From Burkholderiales bacterium C2 (GTDB lineage Bacteria > Pseudomonadota > Gammaproteobacteria > Burkholderiales > Burkholderiaceae_C): 64,000 nucleotides of DNA. Of the stretch, positions 1-9,459 are shown piece by piece. The stretch is from the NCBI GenBank assembly GCA_005503085.1, contig SCOI01000011.1, forward strand, positions 62,001 through 126,000. The letters are read 5' to 3'. Each line of letters opens with the position of its first letter. Position 1 is the first letter of the stretch. Below the pieces are notes generated by a model that ran no database searches, was not told the DNA's origin, and worked only from the letters and a program-made list of their open reading frames with translations. The position numbers and the translations under genes were made by a program.

Positions 1-27
1 GAGCGCGCGGCCACCCTGGTCGGCTGA
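1..27 (+). CDS. fliQ: FliQ, C-terminal end only (partial)
   Basis: The first nine codons of the window read ERATLVG-stop... in the frame ending in TGA at 25-27, nine bases before fliR. Only eight residues are visible, so the name rests on position: fliQ directly precedes fliR in type III export clusters. FliQ is a small two-helix membrane part of the flagellar export gate. Confidence 0.5.
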   Translation, partial: ERAATLVG

Positions 28-36
28 GGGCGGCCC

Positions 37-825
37 ATGGAGCTTGAGTTTGCCCAGCTTGTGACCCTGCTGAGCGCGCTGTGGTGGCCGTTCTGCCGGG
101 TCATGGCCATGCTCAGCGCGGCGCCGATGATCGGTGAGGCCATGGTGCCGATCAGCGCGCGGGTGCTGCTGTCGCTGGCGCTGGCCGTCGTGCTGATGCC
201 GATCTCGCAGGCCACCGCGTTGAGCGTCGATCCCTGGTCGATGGCCGGCGTGCTGGCCGCCGCCGAGCAGGCGCTGCTGGGCTTCGTGCTGGGCCTGGCT
301 TTCCATCTGGCAATGGCAGTGATCACCGTGCTGGGCTTTTTGCTGTCCTCGCAGCTGGGCCTGTCGATGGCGGTGATGAACGACCCGATGAACGGCTCGT
401 CCTCCGATGTGATCACCGCGCTGCTGAGCATGTTGTGCATGCTGGTGTTCTTCACCGTCGATGGCCATCTGCTCTTTGTCCAGGTGCTGGGCAGCAGCTT
501 CAAGGTCTGGCCGGTCGGTGCCGGCATCGCCGGGCTCCAGATGGACACGGTGGCCTACAACCTGGCCTGGGTGTTCTCCGCCGCGCTGCTGCTGGCGCTG
601 CCGGTGATCTTCTCGACCCTGGTGGTGCAGATGGGCCTGGGTCTGCTGAACCGCGTCGCGCCCAGCCTGAATCTGTTCTCGCTGGGCTTCTCGCTGGTGA
701 CCTTGTTCGGTCTCTTCATGCTGAGCCAGATCCTGGCCCATGTGCCGGCCCACTATCTGCGCATGACCCAGCAGGTGCTGGACATGATTGACCGCGGCCT
801 GAAGTCGGGGGTCGGCCATGTCTGA
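37..825 (+). CDS. fliR: Flagellar biosynthetic protein FliR
   Basis: A 262-residue, very hydrophobic protein with about six membrane segments, the usual size for FliR. With FliP and FliQ it forms the inner-membrane gate through which rod, hook and filament subunits are exported. The motif GEAMVPISARVLLSLALA near residue 33 and the NLFSLGFSLVTLFGLF segment near the C-terminus are typical of the family. It starts nine bases after the fliQ remnant and overlaps flhB by eight bases, so fliQ-fliR-flhB-flhA are read as one transcript. The FliQ/FliR/FlhB/FlhA run is the arrangement of lateral-type (Flag-2) clusters. Confidence 0.93.
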   Translation: MELEFAQLVTLLSALWWPFCRVMAMLSAAPMIGEAMVPISARVLLSLALAVVLMPISQATALSVDPWSMAGVLAAAEQALLGFVLGLAFHLAMAVITVLGFLLSSQLGLSMAVMNDPMNGSSSDVITALLSMLCMLVFFTVDGHLLFVQVLGSSFKVWPVGAGIAGLQMDTVAYNLAWVFSAALLLALPVIFSTLVVQMGLGLLNRVAPSLNLFSLGFSLVTLFGLFMLSQILAHVPAHYLRMTQQVLDMIDRGLKSGVGHV

Positions 826-1951
826 GTCCAGCAGCGCCGACAAGAGCGAGAAGCCCTCAGAACAGAAGCTGAAGAAGGCCCGCGAACAGGGCCAGGTCGC
901 GCGCTCCAAGGATCTGCCGATGGCGGTGGGCATCCTGCTGAGCTTCAAGCTGCTGCTGCTGTGCATGCCCATGTACCTGGATGATTTCGACATGCTGTTC
1001 AAGCTGGCCTTTGCGCCGCTGGACCTGGACGGCGCGCAGGACAATGTCTGGTCGGCCGCCTTCGGCGCCTGCCTGCTGCTGTTGCTGAAGATGGTGGCCC
1101 CGCTGCTGCTGCTGCCGCTGACGCTGATGCTGGCCTCGCTGATGCCCGGCGGCCTGATCTTCGCGACCTCCAACTGGGCGCCCAAGCTGAGCCGGCTCAG
1201 CCCGATGAGCAATCTGGGTCGGCTCTTCAGCGCCAAGCACTACAGCGATCTGGGCATCTCGATCCTGAAGGTGATCTGCCTGCTCAGCGCCCTGGTCTAT
1301 CTGAGCCGCAGCCTGGCCGGCGCCTATGTCGCGCTGCAGGGCCAGAGCCTGGATCAGGCCCTGATCCATGGCGCCGCGCTGAGCATGGACAGCCTGATGG
1401 TGATGGCCGCCCTGCTGGCCATCTTCGCGCTGCTGGACGCGCCGCTGCAGCTCTTCTTCTTTCTGAAGGGCCAGCGCATGAGCAAGCAGGACCTGAAGGA
1501 AGAACACAAGCAGAACGAAGGCCGGCCCGAGGTGCGCCAGCGCATCCGTCAGCTGCAGAATCAGCTGGCGCGGCGCGGCGTGCGCCAGACCGTGCCCGAG
1601 GCCGATGTGGTGATCGTCAACCCCGAGCATTACGCGGTGGCGCTGCGCTACGACGACAAGCGCGCCGAGGCGCCCTTTCTGCTCGCCAAGGGCGTCGACG
1701 AGATGGCCTTCTACATCCGCGAGATCGCCCAGCAGCACCAGGTGCAGATTCTGACCCTGCCGCCGCTGGCCCGCGCGATCTACAACAGCTCCCAGGTGCA
1801 GCAGCAGATTCCCGCCTCGCTGTACCAGGCCGTCGCCCAGGTGCTGAGCTATGTGATGCAGCTCAAGGCCTTCAGGTCGGGCGCACGCAAGAGCGCCCCC
1901 CACTTGCCCGCCGATCTGGCGGTGCCCCCTCATTTGTCTGACCCGCCATGA
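818..1951 (+). CDS. flhB: Flagellar export switch protein FlhB
   Basis: 377 residues: four membrane helices in the first ~210 residues, a charged linker, then the cytoplasmic FlhB-C domain. FlhB switches export from rod/hook to filament substrates after cleaving itself inside a conserved Asn-Pro-Thr-His motif. Here the motif reads VVIVNPEHYAVALRYD (about residue 268), so the Asn-Pro scissile bond is present but Thr is replaced by Glu. Overlaps fliR at the start and flhA at the end (ATGA). The C-terminal tail after the globular domain is short and proline-rich. Confidence 0.95.
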   Translation: MSESSSADKSEKPSEQKLKKAREQGQVARSKDLPMAVGILLSFKLLLLCMPMYLDDFDMLFKLAFAPLDLDGAQDNVWSAAFGACLLLLLKMVAPLLLLPLTLMLASLMPGGLIFATSNWAPKLSRLSPMSNLGRLFSAKHYSDLGISILKVICLLSALVYLSRSLAGAYVALQGQSLDQALIHGAALSMDSLMVMAALLAIFALLDAPLQLFFFLKGQRMSKQDLKEEHKQNEGRPEVRQRIRQLQNQLARRGVRQTVPEADVVIVNPEHYAVALRYDDKRAEAPFLLAKGVDEMAFYIREIAQQHQVQILTLPPLARAIYNSSQVQQQIPASLYQAVAQVLSYVMQLKAFRSGARKSAPHLPADLAVPPHLSDPP

Positions 1952-4035
1952 ATCCCATGCAACGCCTAGGCGCCCTGATGCGCGAGTACCGCGTCGCCGC
2001 GCCGCTGTTCCTGATGGCCATCCTGGCCATGGTGATACTGCCGCTGCCGCCGGTGCTGCTGGATGTGCTGTTCACGTTCAACATCGTGCTGGCCATCGTC
2101 GTGATACTGGTCAGTGTCAACAGCAAGCGCCCGCTGGACTTCGCGGTCTTCCCCAGCATCATCCTGGCGACCACGTTGATGCGGCTGTCGCTGAACGTGG
2201 CCTCGACCCGCGTCGTGCTGCTGCATGGCCACGAGGGCACGCATGCGGCCGGCCAGGTGATCGAGAGCTTCGGCAATGTCGTGATCGGCGGCAACTTCGT
2301 CGTCGGCATCGTCGTCTTCGTGATCCTGATGGTGGTGAACTTCATCGTCGTCACCAAGGGCGCGGAGCGCATCTCCGAGGTCTCGGCCCGCTTCACCTTG
2401 GACGCCTTGCCCGGCAAGCAGATGGCGATCGACGCCGACCTGAACGCCGGTCTGATCAACCAGGAGCAGGCGCAGAAGCGCCGCAAGGACGTCGGCTCCG
2501 AGGCCGACTTCTATGGCGCGATGGACGGCGCCAGCAAGTTCGTGCGCGGCGACGCGATCGCGTCCATCCTGATCCTGATCATCAATATGGTCGGCGGCGT
2601 CGCGATCGGCGCCTTCATGCACGATCTGAGCCTGGGTGATGCCTTCCGCACCTATGCGCTGCTGACCATCGGCGACGGCCTGGTCTCGCAGATCCCGGCG
2701 CTGCTGCTGTCGGCCGCCGCGGCCATCATCGTCACCCGCGTCAGCGACGCCGGCGACATGGAAAACCAGATCGGCGAACAGCTGCTGGCCTCGCCGGCGG
2801 TGCTCTACAGCGCGGCCGCAGTGATGGTGGCGCTGGCCGTGATCCCGGGCATGCCCACCTTCGCCTTCCTGAGCTTTGCCGCCGCGCTGGCCTATGTGGG
2901 CTGGCGCATGGCCAAACGCGCCGGCGAGGCGATCAAGCCGGCCGCGCCCATCGAGGCGGCGCTGCTGACCGGCGCGCCGCCCGAGCTGGACTGGCGCGCG
3001 CTGCCGGTGGTCGAGCCGCTGTCGGTGAGCCTGGGCTACAAGCTGGTCGGCCTGATCAACCCCGAGAACGGCGCGCCGCTGCAGCAGCGCGTCAAGGGCA
3101 TGCGCCAAAGCCTCAGCGAGACCCTGGGTCTGCTGCTGCCGCCGATCTCGGTGCGCGACGATCTCTCGCTCAAGCCCAGCCAGTACGCGGTGCTGCTGGG
3201 CGGCAGCGTGATCGCCCAGGCCGAGGTCCATCCCGAGCGGCTGATGGCCATCGCCTCGGCCCAGGTCTACGGCGAGCTTGACGGCGTGCCGGGCGCCGAC
3301 CCGGCCTACGGCCTGCCGGTGACCTGGATCGAGCCGCAGCACAAGGCCCATGCGCTGGGCCTGGGCTACCAGGTGGTCGACGTGCCCAGCACCATCGCCA
3401 CCCATCTCTCCAAGCTGGTGCGCGAGCAACTGCCCGAGCTCTTGCGCTTCGACGATGTCTCGGCGCTGCTGGAACGTCTGAGCGCGCTGAGCCCGAAGCT
3501 GGCCGCCGCGCTGGACAAGGCCTATGGCCACAGCCAGTTGCTGAAGATCCTGCGCCTGCTGCTGGCCGAGGGGGTGTCGATCAAGGACATCGTCAGCATC
3601 GCCAGCACCCTGGTCGAGAACGCCGAGGCCACCAAGGACCCGATTCTGCTGGCCGCCGAGGTGCGCTGCGCACTGAAGCGTCAGATCGTGGCCCAGCTGT
3701 GCGGTCCGGTCGGGGCCATGCGCGTCTTCAATATCGGCGCCGAGCTCGAGAACCTGCTGCTGAGCGCGCTGAACCAGGCCCGCCAGGGCGGCGCCAAGGT
3801 GCAGCTCGACAGCTATCCGGTCGACCCGCAGCTGCTGGGCCAGCTGCAGCAGCACATGCCGATGGCGCGCGACCAAATGAAGGGCCAGGGCGCCGCCCCG
3901 GTGCTGCTGGTGATGCCGCAGATCCGCCCACTGCTGGCGCGCTATGCCAAGCTGTTCGCGCCGGGCCTGTCCGTGCTGTCCTACAACGAAGTGCCCGAGC
4001 AGCGCGAGATCGCGGTGATCGGCTCGCTAGGCTGA
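1948..4035 (+). CDS. flhA: Flagellar export gate protein FlhA
   Basis: 695 residues, the normal FlhA length. The first ~320 residues hold about eight membrane helices with the conserved FHIPEP-type loop (RFTLDALPGKQMAIDADLNAG near residue 150), followed by the large cytoplasmic domain that docks chaperone-substrate complexes. The start overlaps the flhB stop as ATGA, indicating translational coupling. No flhF or flhG follows, unlike the usual primary polar or peritrichous loci; instead a convergent gene on the other strand overlaps the last nine bases. Confidence 0.96.
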   Translation: MNPMQRLGALMREYRVAAPLFLMAILAMVILPLPPVLLDVLFTFNIVLAIVVILVSVNSKRPLDFAVFPSIILATTLMRLSLNVASTRVVLLHGHEGTHAAGQVIESFGNVVIGGNFVVGIVVFVILMVVNFIVVTKGAERISEVSARFTLDALPGKQMAIDADLNAGLINQEQAQKRRKDVGSEADFYGAMDGASKFVRGDAIASILILIINMVGGVAIGAFMHDLSLGDAFRTYALLTIGDGLVSQIPALLLSAAAAIIVTRVSDAGDMENQIGEQLLASPAVLYSAAAVMVALAVIPGMPTFAFLSFAAALAYVGWRMAKRAGEAIKPAAPIEAALLTGAPPELDWRALPVVEPLSVSLGYKLVGLINPENGAPLQQRVKGMRQSLSETLGLLLPPISVRDDLSLKPSQYAVLLGGSVIAQAEVHPERLMAIASAQVYGELDGVPGADPAYGLPVTWIEPQHKAHALGLGYQVVDVPSTIATHLSKLVREQLPELLRFDDVSALLERLSALSPKLAAALDKAYGHSQLLKILRLLLAEGVSIKDIVSIASTLVENAEATKDPILLAAEVRCALKRQIVAQLCGPVGAMRVFNIGAELENLLLSALNQARQGGAKVQLDSYPVDPQLLGQLQQHMPMARDQMKGQGAAPVLLVMPQIRPLLARYAKLFAPGLSVLSYNEVPEQREIAVIGSLG

Positions 4036-4962
4036 GCCGTTCGGCGCATCCGCATGCTGCAGCACCCAGACGATCTCGGCGGCGGCCCGGAACAGCGGGC
4101 CGCTGGAACCCTGCGCGCCATGGAGCGTCTGTGTGCCGGCGCGGGGCGCGTTGACCGCGATCAGCCGACTGCTCAGCTGGCAGTGGCGCAGCGCCAGGGG
4201 CACGCCCGCCAGTGCCGCCGCGATGCGCGGCATCAGCGCGCGCAAGGCCTGAAGGGTGGGCGGCTTCTCAGCCGACAGCTGCAGCCACAGGCCCTGCTGC
4301 CATTTCAGCAGCAGCTGAACCCAGCCGCCCTGCAGGCTCAGCTGCACCGTCAGCGCCAACGCGCCATCGCCGGCTTCCGCAGGCTCGCCGGCCTCGTCGC
4401 CGCCGTCCGGCAACCAGGCCCGCGGTGGTGCCTGGATCAGGCGCAGCAACAGGGCCTGGGCATTCCAGCCCAGCACCTGGGTCGGCGGCTGATACAGCGC
4501 CAGCGCCGGTTCGGTGACCGGGCCGGGCAGCCCCAAGCGCGAGGCATCGGCCAGCACCCGGCTGCGCCACTGCATGGCCAAGGCCGCGGGGCTCAGCGAA
4601 GAGGGCAGGCGCAGCTGCAGCTGCCAGGCCTGATCGTTGCGCAGCGCGGCCATCTCACCCTCGGCGGCGGCGCTCTCGCCGGCCGGGCGCTGCGGCCGAT
4701 GTTCGATCAGGGCCAGCTCCAGCCTGGGCTGGGTGGACAAGACCCGCAACAGCAGCTGATCGCCGGGCATCGCCGTGCCTGGCGGCAGGCGCAGCAGCAA
4801 GCCGCTGCCATGCTGCCCCAGCAACTGCCCTTGGGCGTCCTGCTCGACCAGCAGACGCAGCAGCTCGCCGACCTGGCGCGGCGGCATCGCCGTGTCGGCA
4901 TGCCAGCTCAGCACCGGACGGATGGCGGCGACGGCGGCTATGGCGGAGTTGGGCAGCGTCAT
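4027..4962 (-). CDS. FliK-like hook-length control protein (tentative)
   Basis: 311 residues from the ATG at 4962 (beginning MTLPNSAIAAVAAIRP), chosen over an in-frame TTG at 5004 because an AGGAC sequence lies about seven bases upstream of the ATG. Rich in Leu, Gln and Ala, with no signal peptide. The C-terminal third (VQLSLQGGWVQLLLKW...LRALMPRIAAALAGVPL) resembles the Flg_hook domain of FliK, which measures hook length and triggers the FlhB substrate switch. The assignment rests on this resemblance and on lying tail-to-tail with flhA. It could be an unrelated cytoplasmic protein. Confidence 0.45.
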   Translation of the reverse strand: MTLPNSAIAAVAAIRPVLSWHADTAMPPRQVGELLRLLVEQDAQGQLLGQHGSGLLLRLPPGTAMPGDQLLLRVLSTQPRLELALIEHRPQRPAGESAAAEGEMAALRNDQAWQLQLRLPSSLSPAALAMQWRSRVLADASRLGLPGPVTEPALALYQPPTQVLGWNAQALLLRLIQAPPRAWLPDGGDEAGEPAEAGDGALALTVQLSLQGGWVQLLLKWQQGLWLQLSAEKPPTLQALRALMPRIAAALAGVPLALRHCQLSSRLIAVNAPRAGTQTLHGAQGSSGPLFRAAAEIVWVLQHADAPNGSA

Positions 4963-5057
4963 CTGGGTGTCCTGTACCCCATTAAAGGCGACCTGGATCG
5001 CCAAACAATTAAACGCCGGCCCACGCCGGACCTCAACCCCATCCCTGTCGAGACGCT

Positions 5058-7331
5058 ATGAGCGCCCTGCCCGCCATCCATATCTGCCTGATCCACCCGC
5101 CCGGCTATGCGCATGGCGACGCCTTGCTGGACCCGGCCATCTACTTCCAGTTCCAGTTCCAGCGCTTCGGCGCCGAGGTCAGCATGGAACGCAACCAGCT
5201 GCGCCATGGCGCGGTTAACCTGGTGTTCGGTGCCCATCTGGGTTTTGATATCCGGCTGTGCCAGGCCTACAGCTGCATCTTCGTCAATCTGGAGCAGCTC
5301 GGCCGCGAGGGCGCGCGCCTGCCGGCCGCCTATCTGCATCTGCTGCGCAACTCGGCGGTGATCGACTACGACCCGGCCAACCCGCCGCAGTGCAGCGACT
5401 ATCCGGACGACATCCCGATCACCTCCTTCCAGTACGCGCCCTATATGGAACAGGACGAGGCGGCGCCGCTGGAGCAGCGTCCTATCGATCTGCTGTTCTT
5501 CGGCAGCATGAACGAGCGCCGCGCCGGCTTGCTCAAGCGCATCGAGGCCTGCGGCCGCCGGGTGATGGTGGCACCCTTCCCGCTCTACGGCGCCGAGCGC
5601 GACGCGCTGATCCGCGAGGCCAAGGCCGTCGTCAATGTGCCCTTCTACGAGAGCGCCCGCTTCGAGCAGGTGCGGGCCTTTCTGTGCCAGTCGCTGGGCA
5701 CGCCGGTGCTGTCCGAGCGGCGTGCGGCAAGCCAGCCGCCGGCCGCCTATGAGGACTGCATCGGCTGGTTCGATGAGCAGGACCTCGAGCGCCTGTTCGG
5801 CCAGGAGTTCGGCACGCCGGCCTTCTACGCCAGGCTTTACGCCCAGCTCGAGCGCTTCAGGCAGACCGACCCGGTCGAGCAGTATGCCGATGCGCTGGGC
5901 TTCGCGGCCGGCTTGTGGCAGGTGCACAGCCAGGGCGCCATCGGCCAGACCGCCCAGGACCTGGCGCTGGGTTTTGGCGCGGCGCCGGCCGGTGCGGCCC
6001 CGCTCCTGCCGAACCGCCCGGGTCGCAAGCCGGCACCGCTGTTCCAGTACCTGGACGATGCCGCCGACAAGGCCGGCCGCCAGATCGACGCCGGCCGCCA
6101 CGACGAGGCGCTGAACATCATCGCGCTGGCCGTGCACCAGCATTTCTGTCTGCCCGGCGTGGCCCACCATGGGCTCTATTACCCTGACTTCGACCGCCAG
6201 ATCGAGCGCCTGACGCGCGCGCTGGGCACCAAGCCCGGCGCCGCATCACCGCGCGCCGAGCCGGCCGATGTGACGCTGATCGTCGCGACCGAGCTGTTCC
6301 AGGTCGGCGGCCATACCAAGGTGCTGGAAGATATCGCCCGCGCGGTCAAGCGGCCGGTCATCGTGCTGACCGATCTGTTCTCGACCTACCAGAACGACGG
6401 ACCCAAGATGCGCTGGATACGCGAGCGCTTCGAGGGCATCGAGGTGATCTGCCTGTCCGAGCCCACGCTCTGGGACAAGAGCCGTGCGCTGGCCCGCATC
6501 GCCGCCGGCCTGCCGCTGGCCCAGATCGTCTATCTGCAGCATCATCAGGACCCGGTCGCCTTTGTCGGCACGCTGTGGCACCCGAGCGCCGGCAAGACCC
6601 TGATCCACCACTGCGACCACAACCCCAGCCTGGGCTGCACGCTGGCCGGGGTGGCCCATGCCGACCTGTCCGAGATGCTGGCCCAGACCTGCGGCGGCCA
6701 GCTGGAGCAGCCGGTCCAGCTGCTGCCGCTCTATGTCGCCGACCAGGGTTGCCGCCCGCTGCCCGCCGCCGGCCAGCGCCGCTCGGTGGTCACCTCGGGC
6801 CGGCCGGGCAAGTTCGTGCAGACCGGCGAGTTCGCACTGCACAAGATCGTCGCCGCCGCGCTGAGCGCGGTCGACGGCGAGTTCTATTTCATCGGCCCGC
6901 TGGACGACAGCTGGATTGCCTTTGTGCGCAGCCAGCTGCGGGCGCAGCACATCGACCCGGCCCGCTTCGTGCCGCTGGGTCTGGTGCCCTCGCTCTGGCA
7001 AGCCCTGCTGGCGCTGCCGGACGCCGCCTTTTACATCGGCTCGGCGCCGGTGGGCGGCGGACGCGCGGCGATCGAGGCCCAGGGCGCCGGCCTGCCGGTG
7101 CTGTTCTTCTCGGGCATGGAGGCCGGCTCGCTGGTCGAGAACTTCAGCGTCTATGCCGGGCGCGAGCTGGGCTGGGCCGGCCCCGAGCAACTGGCCGCGC
7201 TGCTGCGCGAGCACAGCGCTGCCGCCGCAGCGCTGGCGCAACAGGCCCGCGCCTACTACGACGCGCAATTCTCCTGGCCGCAGTTCCGCCGCCAGCTCGA
7301 AGCGCTGCTGGGCACAGCGGCGATGGCCTGA
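5058..7331 (+). CDS. Two-domain glycosyltransferase-like protein, probably for flagellin modification
   Basis: 757 residues with no membrane segment or signal peptide. The N-terminal half (to ~residue 310) and C-terminal half (from ~395, starting DVTLIVATELFQVGGHTKVLED) each look like a Rossmann-type glycosyltransferase fold. The second ends with the GSAPVGGGRAAIEAQGAGLPVLF segment typical of the nucleotide-sugar-binding region of GT-B enzymes. Placed between the export genes and a second glycosyltransferase and flagellin, so glycosylation of flagellin is the likely job. Substrate and sugar cannot be read from sequence. Start ATG at 5058; the Shine-Dalgarno is weak. Confidence 0.6.
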   Translation: MSALPAIHICLIHPPGYAHGDALLDPAIYFQFQFQRFGAEVSMERNQLRHGAVNLVFGAHLGFDIRLCQAYSCIFVNLEQLGREGARLPAAYLHLLRNSAVIDYDPANPPQCSDYPDDIPITSFQYAPYMEQDEAAPLEQRPIDLLFFGSMNERRAGLLKRIEACGRRVMVAPFPLYGAERDALIREAKAVVNVPFYESARFEQVRAFLCQSLGTPVLSERRAASQPPAAYEDCIGWFDEQDLERLFGQEFGTPAFYARLYAQLERFRQTDPVEQYADALGFAAGLWQVHSQGAIGQTAQDLALGFGAAPAGAAPLLPNRPGRKPAPLFQYLDDAADKAGRQIDAGRHDEALNIIALAVHQHFCLPGVAHHGLYYPDFDRQIERLTRALGTKPGAASPRAEPADVTLIVATELFQVGGHTKVLEDIARAVKRPVIVLTDLFSTYQNDGPKMRWIRERFEGIEVICLSEPTLWDKSRALARIAAGLPLAQIVYLQHHQDPVAFVGTLWHPSAGKTLIHHCDHNPSLGCTLAGVAHADLSEMLAQTCGGQLEQPVQLLPLYVADQGCRPLPAAGQRRSVVTSGRPGKFVQTGEFALHKIVAAALSAVDGEFYFIGPLDDSWIAFVRSQLRAQHIDPARFVPLGLVPSLWQALLALPDAAFYIGSAPVGGGRAAIEAQGAGLPVLFFSGMEAGSLVENFSVYAGRELGWAGPEQLAALLREHSAAAAALAQQARAYYDAQFSWPQFRRQLEALLGTAAMA

Positions 7332-7340
7332 GGAGGTGAT

Positions 7341-7357
7341 CGGGGCACGCGGCCCCG
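7341..7357. terminator. GC hairpin between convergent glycosyltransferase genes
   Basis: CGGGGC-ACGCG-GCCCCG forms a perfect six-pair stem in the 33-base gap between the two convergent stop codons. There is no T-run on either strand, so intrinsic termination would be weak. Confidence 0.35.
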
Positions 7358-7364
7358 GTCGGAT

Positions 7365-9281
7365 TCAGGCGGCGCTCAGCGGCGCGGGCGCCAGCCCGGC
7401 CTCGTGGCGCTCCCACATGCGCAGCAGCAAGGCCTCGAAGTCACGGGTGTAGCGACGGCTGTCGAACAGCGGCAGGCTCATGCGCTGCTCGCGCAGATGG
7501 GCCTGGGCGGCGCGCAGCTCGTCCAGCCCGGTCAGCAGGCTCACCGCCTTGTCGACATAGGCTTGCGGGCTGGCGCAGACAAAGGCCGGCAGCTCGCAGG
7601 CCTGCACCAGGCTTGCAGCGACACGGGAGGCAAAGGTCTCGCCCGGCACGGTCAGCACCGGCACGCCGGCCCACAAGGCCTCGCTGGCCGTGGTGTGGGC
7701 ATTGCAAGGCCAGGTGTCGAGCACGAGGTCGGCACATTGCAGCCGGGCCAGATTGTCATTGCTGCCGATCAGCGGCGAGAACAGCAAACGGCTCGCATCG
7801 ATGCCGCGCGCGACCATTTCCTTGCTCAGATTGCGCTGGGCGGCCTCGTTCCAGGCCAGCAGCCACAGCACGGCCTGGGGCACGGATTTCAGGATCTGGG
7901 CCCACAGATCGGCCATCTCGGCGGTGATCTTGTAGCTCTGGTTGAAGCAGCTCAGCACCAGGGCATCCTCGGGCAGACCCAGCAGCGCGCGCGGCGGCTT
8001 GGGCGGCAGCGCGCGGCGGCTGTCGTTGGGCTGGTAGCTGTGCGGCATCTGGGCGATGCGCTCGCTGTAGCTCGGCGCATGGGCCAGCGGCGTGACGGCC
8101 GCATCACCGACCACATAGTCGATGAAGGCCGCGCCGGTCGAGCCCGGGTAGCCCAGATAGCTGACCTGCACCGGCGCCGGGCGGTAGCCCAGGATGTGCA
8201 TGCGGCTGTTGTGCGTATGGCCCTTCAGGTCAATGACGATGTCGATATCGTCCTCGCGCATCAGGCGCGCGACCTCGACATCGGCCAGGCTCTTGACGCT
8301 GCGGAAATGGTCGGCCGCGGCGCGCAGGCGCAGCTGCTCGGGCGAGCCGTCCTCGGGGCTGTGGCAGTACAGAAAGATCTCGAAGCGCTCGCGATCGCGC
8401 AGCTCCAGCAGCTCGGTCATCAGGATGGCCGTCGCATGCATGAAGAAGTCGGACGACAGATAGCCGATGCGCAGCCGCCCCGGCCGGCGCGCACCGCGCG
8501 GCGCCAGCGGCTCGATCGAGCGGCCCAGCGCGGCACAGCGCAGCTGCCCGACCCGCAGCTGTTGCTGCGCGCTGCTCTCCAGCGCCAGCAGCGTGAACGG
8601 GGCAATCTCCAGCACCGCCGCATCGCTGCCCTGGGACAGCTCGTCGAGCATGGTGTTCTTGTGGCGCTGCAGCTGGGGCCAGTCGCAGATCAGGGCGAGC
8701 TGGAACACCAGGCGCGACAGCGCCAGCGCGCGCACATCGGGTCGCACGTTCTGGGCCGTCAGCACCGCGGTCTCGAAACAGACGGCGGCCTGGCTGGCCA
8801 TATTCAGGTCCTTGAGCACCAGGCCCAGCTGGAAATGGGCCAGGCTGTTCTTGATATTGAGCTGCAGGGCCTGGGTCAGCAGCGGCACCGCCTCGGCCAT
8901 GCGCGGCGTGAACAGCAGCGCCTCGGCCTGCATCATCAGCAATTCCTCGTCGCGCGGCACCTGGGCGGGCAAGCGGGCGCAGGCCGCCAGCAGCTCGTCG
9001 CTGCGGCCGCGCTTGCGCAGGCATTCGGCCAGCAGCTTGACCGCGGCCAGGCTGTGGGGCTCGAGCTCGACCAGGCGTTCGGCGCTTTGCTGGGCGCCGG
9101 CCAGATCGTTCATCGCCATCTGGGCCTGCACCATCGACAGCCACAGCTGGCTGTCCTTGGGCAGCTGGTGAAGGGCGCGCCCGAACTCGCGCGCGGCATC
9201 GCTCCACTGCTGGCGCGTCATCGCGCGGTGGCCGGCCTCACGGTACTGCTTGGCCCTGAGGGTCTGCTGGAAACTGCTCAT
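7365..9281 (-). CDS. TPR-containing O-GlcNAc-transferase-like glycosyltransferase (GT41/SPINDLY type)
   Basis: 638 residues from ATG 9281 (MSSFQQTLRAK), preferred over an upstream in-frame start because AGGACGGG lies just upstream. Residues 1-~220 are tetratricopeptide-like helical repeats. The rest matches the SPINDLY/OGT catalytic region, with the signature run RIGYLSSDFFMHATAILM, the segment VSYLGYPGSTGAAFIDYV and the nucleotide-binding part DTWPCNAHTTASEALWAGVP. Enzymes of this class near flagellin genes O-glycosylate flagellin in several proteobacteria (family knowledge). It lies just downstream of the flagellin gene on the same strand, beyond a strong terminator, so it probably has its own promoter; a TAGAAT at 9314-9319 (minus strand) is a possible -10. 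Confidence 0.8.
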   Translation of the reverse strand: MSSFQQTLRAKQYREAGHRAMTRQQWSDAAREFGRALHQLPKDSQLWLSMVQAQMAMNDLAGAQQSAERLVELEPHSLAAVKLLAECLRKRGRSDELLAACARLPAQVPRDEELLMMQAEALLFTPRMAEAVPLLTQALQLNIKNSLAHFQLGLVLKDLNMASQAAVCFETAVLTAQNVRPDVRALALSRLVFQLALICDWPQLQRHKNTMLDELSQGSDAAVLEIAPFTLLALESSAQQQLRVGQLRCAALGRSIEPLAPRGARRPGRLRIGYLSSDFFMHATAILMTELLELRDRERFEIFLYCHSPEDGSPEQLRLRAAADHFRSVKSLADVEVARLMREDDIDIVIDLKGHTHNSRMHILGYRPAPVQVSYLGYPGSTGAAFIDYVVGDAAVTPLAHAPSYSERIAQMPHSYQPNDSRRALPPKPPRALLGLPEDALVLSCFNQSYKITAEMADLWAQILKSVPQAVLWLLAWNEAAQRNLSKEMVARGIDASRLLFSPLIGSNDNLARLQCADLVLDTWPCNAHTTASEALWAGVPVLTVPGETFASRVAASLVQACELPAFVCASPQAYVDKAVSLLTGLDELRAAQAHLREQRMSLPLFDSRRYTRDFEALLLRMWERHEAGLAPAPLSAA

Positions 9282-9385
9282 GCGATCCCGTCCTGCGCGT
9301 TGTTGACGCGAAATTCTAGAAAGGTCCGGACCGACGCCGGCCGAGGCAGGCCTTGCCGACGTGCGGCTTGTCACGCCGACCCCAT

Positions 9386-9411
9386 AAAAAAAGCCAGGCG
9401 CAAGCCTGGCT
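9386..9411 (-). terminator. Intrinsic terminator of the flagellin gene
   Basis: On the minus strand AGCCAGGC-TTGC-GCCTGGCT (9411-9392) is a perfect eight-pair stem followed at once by seven T residues, about 50 bases after the flagellin stop. This is a textbook rho-independent terminator. Confidence 0.92.
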
Positions 9412-9459
9412 CTCGATACGGCGGTCCGCAGACCGCCGCCGTCACGGCAACTGCGGCAA

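Noticed and set aside
1966-3876. A 636-codon open frame opposite flhA
   Set aside because: Same antisense-shadow pattern: extreme Gln/His/Arg content, and the flhA reading is unmistakable.
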